Source: JAADHY01 sp964428935
Lineage (GTDB): Bacteria; Planctomycetota; Planctomycetia; Planctomycetales; Planctomycetaceae
Length of the DNA stretch: 51,531 nucleotides
Assembly: GCA_964428935.1 (NCBI GenBank)
Contig: CAYSAG010000002.1
Span: 1 to 51,531, forward strand
Reading direction: 5' to 3'
Of the stretch, positions 23,971-33,863 are shown piece after piece. The position numbers and the translations under genes are program-made. The notes below the pieces were generated by a model, which was given only the letters and a program-made list of their open reading frames with translations, did not search any database and was not told where the DNA came from. Numbering within the stretch: position 1 is the stretch's first letter; each line of letters begins with the position of its first letter.

Positions 23971-26717
23971 TGGGCACGGTCTTTCCTTTCGAACTGACGC
24001 GACCTCAATTCGCGGTCGGTTTGGCCGTGGTGCTGGTGCTGGTCTACTTTTTCCGCCGCAGTTTGCTGGTGGACTGGCCGTGGCGGCAGCGGCTGGCGTC
24101 GCTGTTGGTCCGCACGCTGATTGTGCTGCTGTTGGTGCTGTCGCTGGCCGGGCTGACGTTGCTGCGACCGACACACGAGGTGTTCGTCGTCTTTGTGGTG
24201 GACCAGAGCACGAGCGTCGGCGAGCCGTCGCGGAAGAAGGCCAACGAGTTTCTCCGGCAGGCCGTGGAAAAGGTCGACGTGGACCGGTACGCCGTGTTGC
24301 CCTTCGCGGCTCAACCCGGCGCCGTCCAGACGGGGCGCGAGGCGGCCAAGGGCGAGGCGACCGGCGGTGCGGTCTTGTTCGGCGGGAACCAGGGCGAGTC
24401 CGACGGGAACTCGGGGGAGCACTCGGACACGGGCCGAAACGCCACCGACGTTCCGTCGGCTCCCACGGCCAGCTCCGACGCCGCTCGGAACGGGACCGAC
24501 ATTCAGTCGGCGTTGGAGGTGGCCGCGGCGGCCATTCCAGCGCACTACGTGCCGCGAATCGTTCTGCTCTCGGACGGCAACCAAACCGAAGGCGACGCGC
24601 TGAAGGCCGCTTTGGCCGGCCGGGTCCCCGTGGACACTGTCCCGTTGGCGACTCGGGCCGACCCCGAAATTCAAGTTTCAGAGGTTCGCGTGCCGGCTCA
24701 GGTCGCGCAAGGTGAGCCGTTCTACGTCGAGGTGGTCGTGGACACGAACCACGACGACCAGGTCCAGGTCGAAGTCTACCGCGGGCCGCACCGCATTCTG
24801 AGCGAGACCAAGAAGCTGAAGAAAGGCGAGAACCGGTTCCGGTTTCGGCAGTCGATTGAGCGGGAGCGGTTGGCGGAGTTCACGGTGCGGGTCAGCGGCG
24901 GCACGGACACGCTGCTCGACAACAACACGGCCTCCGGACTGGTCTTTGCCGCCGGCAAGCCGCGGGTCCTGCTGGTCGACACGGCTTTGGAACAAACTCG
25001 GCACTTGGTCTGGGCGTTGGAAGAGCAAGGCATTCTGGTCGACACGCGACCGCCGCAAGGTGTGCCCGACTCGCTGGCCGACCTGCAGAACTACGAAGCA
25101 CTCATTCTTTCGAACGTGCCGGCCACGGACCTGTCGACTCGGCAAATGGAGGTCATTCGGTCGTACGTGAGCGACCTGGGTGGTGGGCTCATCATGTTGG
25201 GCGGCGACCAGTCTTTCGGGCTGGGCGGTTACTACAAGTCGGTGTTGGAGGAAGTTCTTCCGGTCCGGTGCGACTTCGAGAAGCAGAAGGAGCAGCCCAG
25301 CCTGGCCATGGTGCTGGTCATCGACAAGTCGGGCTCCATGGGGGGCATGAAAATCGAGCTGGCGAAGGAGGCCGCGCAAGCCGTCGTCGAGCTGCTCGGT
25401 CCACGCGACCAAATCGGTGTGCTCGCCTTCGAAGGCTCTCCGTTTTGGATTAGCGAACTGCAGCAACTTGTCGACAAGGGGGTGGTCGTCGACCGCATTC
25501 GCAGTCTGCAAGCCGGCGGCGGCACGAACATGTACCCAGCAATGGAAGAGGCGTACCAGGCCTTGAGCCAGAGCGTGGCAAGAATCAAGCACGTCATCAT
25601 TCTGACGGACGGCATTTCGTCACCGGGCGACTTCAGAGGCATTACAGAAGCCATGGTGGCCGAACGAATTACGGTTTCGACGGTCGCTGTGGGCGAGGAC
25701 GCCGACCTGAACCTGCTGGAGGACATTGCTCGAATCGGCCGCGGCCGCTACTACTTCACCGACGACCCGTTGGCCATTCCACAAATCTTCGCGAAGGAAA
25801 CCATGACCGCCAGCAAGTCGGCCATTAACGAGCGGCCGTTTGTCCCACAGGTGGTCCGTCCGACGCCGGCTCTGACTGGCATCGACTTCGACACCGCCCC
25901 CTTCCTGCTCGGCTACGTCGTCACCCGGCCGAAGCCGACCAGCGAAGTGGTGTTGGCGACGGAGCAGGGCGACCCGCTGTTGGCGTGGTGGCGTTACGGG
26001 TTGGGAATGAGTGTGGCGTTCACGTCCGACGCGAAAAGCCGCTGGGCGGCCGAATGGGTGAGCTGGCCCGGTTTCGGCCGGTTTTGGGCTCAGGTCGTGC
26101 GGCACGCAATGCGCAAGAGCGAGACGCGGGGGTTCGTCGTGCAAATCGAGCGGCACGGGCGGCGAGCCACCGTTCGGCTGGACGCGGTCGACTCCTCCGG
26201 CGCCTACCTGAACGGCGCCGACACCAAACTCACCCTAATCGACCCCCACTTGAAAAAGTCGACCGTCCAGCTGTCGCAGGTGGCTCCCGGCCGCTACCAG
26301 GCGGGAATCGAAGTGCCCGAGCCGGGGGCGTACCACCTGGAGCTGACTCAGTCGGTTCGAGGACAGGTGGTTCACCGGCAGTCGCGAGGCTTCGTCGTCG
26401 GCTACCCAGACGAACTGCGGCTGCGACCGACGAACGAGGAACTGTTGCGACGGCTGGCGGAAGCGAGCGGCGGTCGCTACCAGCCTCGGCCACAGGACGT
26501 GTTCGCTCCGTCGGAGCGGACCGTCGCCCGCGCGACACCCTTGTGGCCGTACTTGACCGCGGCGGCCCTGCTTTTGTTTGTGCTGGACGTGGCGCTGCGG
26601 CGAATCGACTTTTCGCTACTGCGTCCACGCCGACGACCCGGACTGCACGACCGCGCCGCGGCGACCGCTGCGGAGTCGCAAGCGGCTCGCAGTCGAGCCG
26701 TCGCCGCTCGGTCGTGA
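23970..26717 (+). CDS. Membrane protein with two vWA domains and a glutamine-amidotransferase-like domain
   Basis: 915 residues. Two N-terminal helices (about 12-27 and 46-65) are followed by vWA-1 (70-230) with Asp 78, Ser 80 and Ser 82 in VDQSTSVG. vWA-1 carries a low-complexity Gly/Asn/Ser insert at about 125-175. A beta-rich linker and a class-I amidotransferase-like segment come next (331-432, PRVLLVDTALEQ to GGLIMLGGDQSFGLGGYY). vWA-2 (446-620) holds DKSGSMGG (Asp 452, Ser 454, Ser 456), Thr 519 and LTDGIS. A beta-rich region and a helix (about 870-885, LWPYLTAAALLLFVLDVALR) precede a basic tail. The amidotransferase-like part shows no obvious catalytic Cys, so it is probably structural. 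It overlaps the upstream stop by one base. Similar proteins are common in planctomycetes next to MoxR genes. Confidence 0.88.
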   Translation: MGTVFPFELTRPQFAVGLAVVLVLVYFFRRSLLVDWPWRQRLASLLVRTLIVLLLVLSLAGLTLLRPTHEVFVVFVVDQSTSVGEPSRKKANEFLRQAVEKVDVDRYAVLPFAAQPGAVQTGREAAKGEATGGAVLFGGNQGESDGNSGEHSDTGRNATDVPSAPTASSDAARNGTDIQSALEVAAAAIPAHYVPRIVLLSDGNQTEGDALKAALAGRVPVDTVPLATRADPEIQVSEVRVPAQVAQGEPFYVEVVVDTNHDDQVQVEVYRGPHRILSETKKLKKGENRFRFRQSIERERLAEFTVRVSGGTDTLLDNNTASGLVFAAGKPRVLLVDTALEQTRHLVWALEEQGILVDTRPPQGVPDSLADLQNYEALILSNVPATDLSTRQMEVIRSYVSDLGGGLIMLGGDQSFGLGGYYKSVLEEVLPVRCDFEKQKEQPSLAMVLVIDKSGSMGGMKIELAKEAAQAVVELLGPRDQIGVLAFEGSPFWISELQQLVDKGVVVDRIRSLQAGGGTNMYPAMEEAYQALSQSVARIKHVIILTDGISSPGDFRGITEAMVAERITVSTVAVGEDADLNLLEDIARIGRGRYYFTDDPLAIPQIFAKETMTASKSAINERPFVPQVVRPTPALTGIDFDTAPFLLGYVVTRPKPTSEVVLATEQGDPLLAWWRYGLGMSVAFTSDAKSRWAAEWVSWPGFGRFWAQVVRHAMRKSETRGFVVQIERHGRRATVRLDAVDSSGAYLNGADTKLTLIDPHLKKSTVQLSQVAPGRYQAGIEVPEPGAYHLELTQSVRGQVVHRQSRGFVVGYPDELRLRPTNEELLRRLAEASGGRYQPRPQDVFAPSERTVARATPLWPYLTAAALLLFVLDVALRRIDFSLLRPRRRPGLHDRAAATAAESQAARSRAVAARS

Positions 26718-26911
26718 CGCAGGTTGGGCAACTGCCGCGGGCAACCGGTACAATGGACGCGGCTCGGGCGAGCTGAACGGTCTGCGCAGGACAGGCCGTC
26801 GGGCTGGAGCGACAGCCACGCGTGAACCGCTCAGCGTGGCAGCGACACACGAAGGCTTTTGGGCCCACGCGGCCTGACCGGCCGGGCGGCGACGGTTTGG
26901 AGGGGCAAGTC

Positions 26912-28465
26912 ATGGACAGAGCGGTGTTCCGAAACCTGGTTCGCGTTCGTCGACGGCAGCGCGTGCAGTCGGCGGTTCGAGCGGCGTTGTGGGGTTTGTT
27001 GCTCGGTGCCGTGACCGGGCTCGCAGCCGGGCTCTGGCGACTGCTGGTCGACTCCAACGTCCCCGTGACTGCGGTGGCCGCTCTGCTGGTGGTCGTTCCG
27101 CTCGTGGCCGGGTTGGCCGGGTGGTTCTGGCCGCGAGGCTGGCTTTCGGCCGCGCGAGCCATTGACCTTTGCTACAGGCTGAAGGACCGCACGGTGACGG
27201 CGTTGGAGTTCGCCCAGCGGCAGGACGGCTCGCCGTGGCACCGGCTTCAGTTGCAGGACGCGGCCGAGCACTTGAAAGACGTTCGTCCGGCCGAAGTGGT
27301 GCCGCTGCAGGCGCCCCGCTGGTGGCCGTGGGCGGTGGCCGTTTCGGCGGCCGCCGTCGGACTTTTGCTGTGGCCGACGGAACCCAACGTGCAAGCTCAA
27401 CCGCAACCGGCGTTGCCGGGCATTGTGGCTGTGGCCGAAGAAATCGAACGGGACCTGCAGCGGCTGGACCAATTGGCCGAGCAGGAAAAGAGCGAGGAGC
27501 TGAAGGAGCTGGTCGAGCAGCTCCGGCAGGCGGCCGAGGACATGAAACAGGACGGCGTCGACTTGCGGGAGGCGTTGGCCACGCTGTCGGAAATGCAAGA
27601 AGCCATTGCCGCCCAGCAGGCCGAGTACAACGACGCGCTGGTGTCGGCTCAACTGCAAAGCTTGGGAGCGGCCTTGCGGGCGGCTGGACCGCTGAACGCC
27701 GCCGGCCAGGCTCTGGAGAACGAACGCTTCGAACAGGCGGCCGACGAGCTGGAAAAGGCCGACCTGGAGAAGCTGAAACCGCGCGAGGCCAAAGCGACGG
27801 CGGAGCGGCTGAAACGGGTGGCCGAGTCCATGAACGAGGCGGGGCTGGGGCAGTTGAGCGACGCCGTGTCGGAGCTGTCCGAGGGAATTCAACGGGGGGC
27901 AGCGAAGCGGGCGGCTGGAGCGTGTCGTCGGCTGAGCGGGTTGGTGCGGAAGCACGCCGTTCGTCGGCGAATCAACCGCTTTCTGTTGGCTCAGCTTCGC
28001 AAGCTCGGTGAGTGCAAGTCTCGCTGTCGGTCGGCCTGTCGCATTTGCCGTTTGTGCGGCAAGCCGTGCGGTGGACGTTGTCAGGGTGAGGGGCCAGGCG
28101 GGGGCAACTCGCTGGCCCGCGGCTTGAACCCGCGTCGCTCGACCACGCCGTCCAGCAAGTGGGGCCGAAGCACCAGCGGGGACTTGTTCGGCGAAGCGAC
28201 AGAACTTCAGGCCCGGCGGAAGCTGGAGGAGTTGGCGGGGCAACTGGGCGAGGGCCCGTCGGACGTCGAGACGGAAAGCTCGCCGGAGGGCCGTCAGCAA
28301 GCCCGACGGTCTTACCGTGAGGTTTACGAAAAGTACCGGAAAATGTCGGAAGCGGTGCTGGAAAGCGAACCCATTCCGCTCGGCCACCGTCAGGTCATTC
28401 GCCGCTACTTCGAGTCGATTCGTCCGCAGAGGGAAGACGCGTTGGCCAGTGGAGGTTCCGAATGA
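26912..28465 (+). CDS. Membrane coiled-coil protein with a seven-cysteine cluster
   Basis: 517 residues, function unknown. Membrane helices lie at about 22-41, 53-73 and 139-153. A long Glu/Gln/Lys-rich helical region predicted as coiled coil runs from about 173 to 330. A basic segment then leads to a compact cluster with Cys at 368, 372, 376, 379, 382, 386 and 390, followed by a Gly-rich linker. The C-terminal helix block contains YREVYEKYRKMSEAV and ends RRYFESIRPQ. ATG 26912 is chosen over an upstream in-frame GTG because GGAGGGG precedes it and the extra residues are not membrane-like. It is the fifth gene of the moxR operon and overlaps the next gene by the ATGA tetranucleotide. The last part resembles the tail of other MoxR-linked planctomycete membrane proteins. 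Confidence 0.82.
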   Translation: MDRAVFRNLVRVRRRQRVQSAVRAALWGLLLGAVTGLAAGLWRLLVDSNVPVTAVAALLVVVPLVAGLAGWFWPRGWLSAARAIDLCYRLKDRTVTALEFAQRQDGSPWHRLQLQDAAEHLKDVRPAEVVPLQAPRWWPWAVAVSAAAVGLLLWPTEPNVQAQPQPALPGIVAVAEEIERDLQRLDQLAEQEKSEELKELVEQLRQAAEDMKQDGVDLREALATLSEMQEAIAAQQAEYNDALVSAQLQSLGAALRAAGPLNAAGQALENERFEQAADELEKADLEKLKPREAKATAERLKRVAESMNEAGLGQLSDAVSELSEGIQRGAAKRAAGACRRLSGLVRKHAVRRRINRFLLAQLRKLGECKSRCRSACRICRLCGKPCGGRCQGEGPGGGNSLARGLNPRRSTTPSSKWGRSTSGDLFGEATELQARRKLEELAGQLGEGPSDVETESSPEGRQQARRSYREVYEKYRKMSEAVLESEPIPLGHRQVIRRYFESIRPQREDALASGGSE

Positions 28466-29892
28466 AAAGGGCGGAAGTCGCGAGGCGTTGTCGAGCTGGG
28501 AGCCGATTTTTCGGACAGGCGGGCAGCAACCTGTTGGTCGCGCTGGCGTTGTTGGCGGCGGTCAGTTGTGCCGAGTCGCAAGTTCCGAGTCGAAGCGGCG
28601 AGGAAGGGCCAGGCGTGGGCCGGGGGCAGGTCGCTTTGGACGAGACGGCCGAGCCGGTCGCGTCGAGTCGCTCCGCGCAGCAGCCGGCCGCGTCTCGGCA
28701 CGACGGGCTGGTGGCTTCCACCGAGTCGGGCTGGCCGCAGTGGCGAGGTCGCTGGCGGGACGGCATTTCGGACGAAACCGGCTTGCTTCGACAGTGGCCG
28801 GACGACGGACCGCCCTTGCTGTGGAAAGTGGACGGACTGGGCACGGGCTGGTCTTCGCCGGTCCTTTGCGACGGTCGGTTGTTCGTAACCGGCGACGTCG
28901 GCGACGACCTGGTCATTTTCGCTTTTGACGAGAGCGGTCGGCCGCTGTGGCGAGCGACGAACGGCCGCGCGTGGAAAGGCTCGTACCCGGGCGCTCGGGC
29001 CAGCTGCGTCGTTTCCGAAGGTCGCCTCTACCACCTGAACGCTCACGGCCGTCTGGCTTGCCTGGACGTAGCGACCGGCCGTGAGCTGTGGGCGGTGAAC
29101 GTGTTGCAGGAATTCGGCGGACGCGAAGTCACGTGGGGCGTCAGCGAGTGCTTGCTGGTGGACGGCCCGCGCGTGCTGGCCACGCCGGTCGGCACTCGGG
29201 CACTCATGGTCGCGCTGGACAAGACGACGGGTCGGACGGTCTGGACCACTCCGTCGCTGCCGGACGACCAGGTTTCGTACAGCTCGCCCGTGCTCTTCCG
29301 CTTCGCCGGTCGACGCGTGGTGACGAACTGCACGGGGTCGCGAGCGTTCGGCGTCGACGCCGACACCGGCCAGTTGCTGTGGACGGTTCCGCTGCGGAAC
29401 CGCTTCCTGACGAACGTGTCGACGCCGGTCTACCGCGACGGCGAGGTCTACTACGTCACGCCGTACGCCGAGCTGGGCCGAAAGTACCGACTGCGTCCGA
29501 CCGAGGACGGGTTCAAGGCGGAGCACGTTTGGACGAACGAGTCGCTGGACACGGTCACGGGCGGCGCGGTGCTGGTCGACGGACTGCTGTACGCGGCCGG
29601 CTACCGGCGGTCGAAGTGGTGGTTCGCCGTCGACTGGAAGACGGGGCGGACGAAGGCCGAGCAGCAGGCCTTCACGACCGGAGCGGCCATTTACGCGGAC
29701 GAGCGGTTGTACGTGTTCGACGAGCGCGGCCGGGTCGGCCTGCTGGAACCAGGGACTTTGCGCGTGTGCGGCCGGTTCCAGTTGGTCCAGCGGCGCGTCC
29801 GCGACGCGTGGGCCCACCCTGTCTTGCTCGACGGCCGTCTCTACCTGCGCTACCACGACACACTCTGGTGCTTTGACGTGCGACGCCATTGA
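28462..29892 (+). CDS. PQQ-type beta-propeller lipoprotein
   Basis: 476 residues. The N-terminus has basic residues, a hydrophobic stretch (NLLVALALLAAVS) and a cysteine in AVSC that could be a lipobox, so a lipid-anchored exported protein is likely. GWPQWRGRWRDGISDETGLL and the later VDGLGTGWSSPVLCDGRLFV form the opening blade typical of PQQ-like (BamB/quinoprotein-type) propellers abundant in planctomycetes. Blade-like repeats with xxLxxLDxxTGxxxW character follow, for example RLACLDVATGRELWAVNV and FGVDADTGQLLWTVPL. No PQQ ligands were identified, so catalysis is not claimed. The start overlaps the upstream stop (ATGA), which indicates translational coupling. Last gene of the cluster. Confidence 0.88.
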   Translation: MKRAEVARRCRAGSRFFGQAGSNLLVALALLAAVSCAESQVPSRSGEEGPGVGRGQVALDETAEPVASSRSAQQPAASRHDGLVASTESGWPQWRGRWRDGISDETGLLRQWPDDGPPLLWKVDGLGTGWSSPVLCDGRLFVTGDVGDDLVIFAFDESGRPLWRATNGRAWKGSYPGARASCVVSEGRLYHLNAHGRLACLDVATGRELWAVNVLQEFGGREVTWGVSECLLVDGPRVLATPVGTRALMVALDKTTGRTVWTTPSLPDDQVSYSSPVLFRFAGRRVVTNCTGSRAFGVDADTGQLLWTVPLRNRFLTNVSTPVYRDGEVYYVTPYAELGRKYRLRPTEDGFKAEHVWTNESLDTVTGGAVLVDGLLYAAGYRRSKWWFAVDWKTGRTKAEQQAFTTGAAIYADERLYVFDERGRVGLLEPGTLRVCGRFQLVQRRVRDAWAHPVLLDGRLYLRYHDTLWCFDVRRH

Positions 29893-30304
29893 CGCCGCCC
29901 TGCCCACAAGGCGGACGGAGCGAAAGGCAGTCGCGAAGCTCGGGCCACGTCGGACGACGAGGCAAGGGCCCGGCAGGGCAAGAGGTCCACGCAGCGCAGG
30001 CCCGTCTGAGCACCGGCGCGTGCCGGTCAAAAGCCGGTCTTGCCGGACGCGCAAACGCTCGCGGCAGACGCGCGAACACGCGGAGCAACCCCTTGCGATT
30101 GTTCTTGTGTTCGGCTTACCCTAGTCTCTAGAATCCGCCCGGTTTTGGGGCCGGTTTCGGGCCAGGAGCCGCAGCGCTTGGCGGCCCGGCTCGCACGTCC
30201 GCCTTCGACCCGACGCGGTGCCGGCCGGCGCGGGCCTGTGTTGTTCGGCCAACCGAGGAAGTTCCGGCTTTTTGTGTGAGTGTCAACCAATTCGGGAGCG
30301 GCAA
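29893..30304. other. Intergenic region upstream of metK
   Basis: 412 bases without a convincing gene. Base 29899 onward can form a short CCGCC/GGCGG stem after the propeller gene but has no T-run. The right half holds a candidate promoter and a leader of about 165 bases before metK. GGAAGTTCC followed by GGCTTTTTGT near 30257-30275 is a weak hairpin plus T-run. I do not recognise a SAM-I, SAM-II or SAH riboswitch core here. Confidence 0.4.
30105..30134 (+). promoter_or_regulatory. Candidate metK promoter
   Basis: TTGTGT (30105-30110), an 18-base spacer and TAGAAT (30129-30134), which matches five of six bases of the -10 consensus. Transcription would start near 30141, giving a leader of about 165 bases. 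Assigned by eye. Confidence 0.35.
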
Positions 30305-31471
<1,167 letters not shown>

Positions 31472-31622
31472 CGGGAAGCGGCCAACGTCCCGCGGCGTCC
31501 ACCCTCTGCCTGCGACGCGGCACGTGGGGACCGAGGCGGCTCGGACCCCGGGTCGTCGACGCGCTGGGCGAGTTTCGAAGACACGCGCTCACTCGGTCGC
31601 CAACGACAAGGACGTCGTTGCC

Positions 31623-32627
31623 ATGAGAAGCTGGAGCCCGGACAGCCCGCAAACCCGCGCCGTGGTGGTGGCCGTCGGGTGGGGCGGTTGTGCGTGTTTC
31701 TCGGCTGTCGTGTTCGTGCGGCGGGCTGTCGGAGCTTTCGCAACCGACCTGTCTCCAGCGGCTGCCTGCGCGACAACCTTTCTGCTTTGGACCGTCTGCG
31801 GCTTGCTGCTGGCCGTTTGGCCGACCCGGCTGTTCGGCTGGCCCGAGCGGCCTCGGGTGTGGCGAGCGCTGGACGTCGGTTCGCCGCTGGTTCCGGCACT
31901 GCTGGCGGCTCCTGCCGTCTTGACGGCTGTTGCCGTCACTCCGCTCCGACCGTCAGCGGTGGCGTTGCAAGCCGGGCTAGTGGCGGTCGGCCTGTGGCTG
32001 TTGCGGGCCGTGTGGGAGGACAGACGGACTGCCGCTCGCAGCCAACTGCGCGGGCACACCGGTCGCCGCGCGGCCGCCTGGCGTCCCGGCCGCCGTGTGA
32101 CAGTCTCAACCGGCCGGACGGCGAAGGTTCGACAACAAGCGGCTCGGCAGCAGACGACTCGCCAGCAGGCGCTTTCGCAGACCGCCGGCCGCGGCGGGCC
32201 CACACCGAGCGGGCCGGACGGGGCGGGCGAAGAAGCCGAACAGCTTCGGCTGCAGCAAAGCCGTCGCTCCACGGCACGGAGCGACTCGTTAACCGGAACC
32301 TTGCGCCTGTGGTTCCAGGCCGGACAAAAAACGGCCGTGGTTCACGTGCCGTTCAGTCCTCCGTTCCCGTCGGCTCCGCAGGGTGAGGTGCGGCTGACGG
32401 CCGGTGTGGGCGTGCGCGTGAAGCTGGGTTTGGTGCGAGCGTTCGGTGCGCGAGTGGAGCTGCGACGGTCGGCGGCCGCGAACGCTCAACCGGTCGAGCT
32501 GACGTTCGAGTTCCACTGGGCAGACGCCTCAGCACACGCCGCTCCGGCTCGGCCCGAGCACGGAGCCGAACCTCACAGGCTTGCTCAACCGACTGCGCCT
32601 TGTAACCGTCGCTCCCGAGCCAGTTGA
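31623..32627 (+). CDS. Membrane protein of unknown function
   Basis: 334 residues from ATG 31623; AAGGA precedes it at about 15 bases, so the start is only moderately sure. Hydrophobic helices lie at about 13-34, 47-68, 88-106 and 111-131. An Arg/Gln-rich, probably disordered stretch covers 135-225. A compact beta-rich domain runs from about 230 to 308 (LRLWFQAGQKTAVVHVPFSP through QPVELTFEFHWAD). The last 25 residues are low-complexity. The C-terminal beta domain with xxVHVPFxPPFPxxP looks like a conserved domain seen in planctomycete hypotheticals (recollection, unverified). It lies 151 bases after metK in the same direction, so it may be co-transcribed, but no functional link is evident. 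Confidence 0.65.
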   Translation: MRSWSPDSPQTRAVVVAVGWGGCACFSAVVFVRRAVGAFATDLSPAAACATTFLLWTVCGLLLAVWPTRLFGWPERPRVWRALDVGSPLVPALLAAPAVLTAVAVTPLRPSAVALQAGLVAVGLWLLRAVWEDRRTAARSQLRGHTGRRAAAWRPGRRVTVSTGRTAKVRQQAARQQTTRQQALSQTAGRGGPTPSGPDGAGEEAEQLRLQQSRRSTARSDSLTGTLRLWFQAGQKTAVVHVPFSPPFPSAPQGEVRLTAGVGVRVKLGLVRAFGARVELRRSAAANAQPVELTFEFHWADASAHAAPARPEHGAEPHRLAQPTAPCNRRSRAS

Positions 32628-33475
32628 CCGTCGCGCCTGCAGGGAGCCTCAACGGCGTACGAGGGACCTTGTGACCCGGACGACCGGCTGGCGAAACCCC
32701 GTTCTGGCTCCGAATACCTTCCGACTTTGTCGCCTTGGCGACCAGCATCGCGCAGGCGCCGGTGAAGGAACAAACGGCCAAGAGCTGCGGCGAGCGCACG
32801 GACGGGGTTGGGTACATTTGTGTACGCCCACTGTCGTCCAGGACAGGCACTCGGCCGCGACCCGCCAACGTGCCCCCCGGGAACGCAGTAGTCACTCGCG
32901 CTGGGCCTTACGTCGTGCTCCCAGACTCGCAAACGGCTCAACGACCCAAACGTGCGTTCCACAATTCCACCAGCTCGACAACACCATCACCATCGACCAT
33001 TTTGTGTGTCCGCCGGCGAGACCGTGCTTTGCGCAACTTCTCGGCAAGAGCTTCGGTCCGGTCGGGCAACCGTTTCTTCCCGTGGCCCAAGACAGCGAGC
33101 ATTGCTTTGAGTCGGCGGCACTTGCAGAGCACGGTCCCCAAGCCCGCTCGGCTCCCTCGCTGTCCTGCACACGGCCTGCGCCCGCAGGACTCACTCTGTC
33201 CCCTGCACGGCGAACAGCGAGTACTGCTTCTCACCCCGACCTTTCTTGACCGCGCCTCAACCTCGTTCCGGACGACTTTGCGCCGTGGTCTTCGACACCT
33301 TGGCTGCCCAGAATGCGCGTGCTGAGCGTCTGCTCTCTGCACTGGGGCAGTGTGGAGGATTACGGTCAGAGCGTCCAGCTCAGGTCCCACGCACACCGTG
33401 CTTTTCCGTCGCCGGAAACTTACGTCAGCGTCCGGGCATTCCGGGAAACCCTTTGCTGTTTCCGGCGTCGGTCGC
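32628..33475. other. Gene-poor region, possible transposase remnant
   Basis: About 850 bases without a supported gene. Several frames are open on both strands, but none has a good ribosome binding site plus family-like sequence. On the minus strand near 32900-32968 one frame reads GIVERTFGSLSRLR, resembling the C-terminal VVERT-F-WL-R-R motif of IS5-type transposases. The neighbouring minus frame (32938-33180) reads a helical, basic stretch. CATC occurs twice in succession at 32983-32993, although it is scarce elsewhere in the window. A decayed foreign insertion is possible, but the evidence is weak. Confidence 0.3.
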
Positions 33476-33505
33476 TGGAAAAGTCGGGTTGTGGCCGTCT
33501 ATAAT
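33476..33505 (+). promoter_or_regulatory. Candidate rpmI promoter with consensus -10
   Basis: TATAAT (33500-33505) is a perfect -10 hexamer, rare in this GC-rich window, and TGGAAA (33476-33481) lies 18 bases upstream. A transcript from here would carry a leader of about 350 bases before rpmI. Confidence 0.5.
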
Positions 33506-33863
33506 CCGGAACTTCCGCCGGACGGGGAGCGGTTGGTGGGCGCCGGCGGGTGTTTCCGCGGCGACTGGGCTTCGCTGGCGGTGGCTCGGTTCTCCGGCGA
33601 GGTGCTTTTTGGCCTTGCGCGGGTCGGTGCCGCGCCCAGGGCTTTGCCGGTCGTGTCCGTGTTGTCCGGAGGTTCGGCAAAGCCGCGCGACATGGCCGCG
33701 GGCCGCTTTTTGCACTGCGAGTCGTGGACGGATTTCGGCGTTGCAGAGTCGGAAGGTGGTCAGGGCGCGACGAGACAGGAGCGGTTGCAGCAAACGGAAT
33801 GTTTTTCGTGCAGCGGGTGCGCTGAGTGCGAGGTTGGGTTGACGAATTCGGAAACGCAGAACC
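33506..33863 (+). promoter_or_regulatory. Long untranslated leader of rpmI
   Basis: About 358 bases between the candidate promoter and rpmI. No infC or other recognisable gene is present, although infC commonly precedes rpmI. Short open frames here have no family resemblance. In several bacteria this operon's leader is bound by L20 for autoregulation, so a regulatory leader is plausible; no L20-binding mimic was identified. Confidence 0.35.

Noticed and set aside
30141..30304. SAM riboswitch upstream of metK
   Set aside because: No SAM-I, SAM-II or SAH core elements could be recognised by eye; kept only as an unexplained leader.
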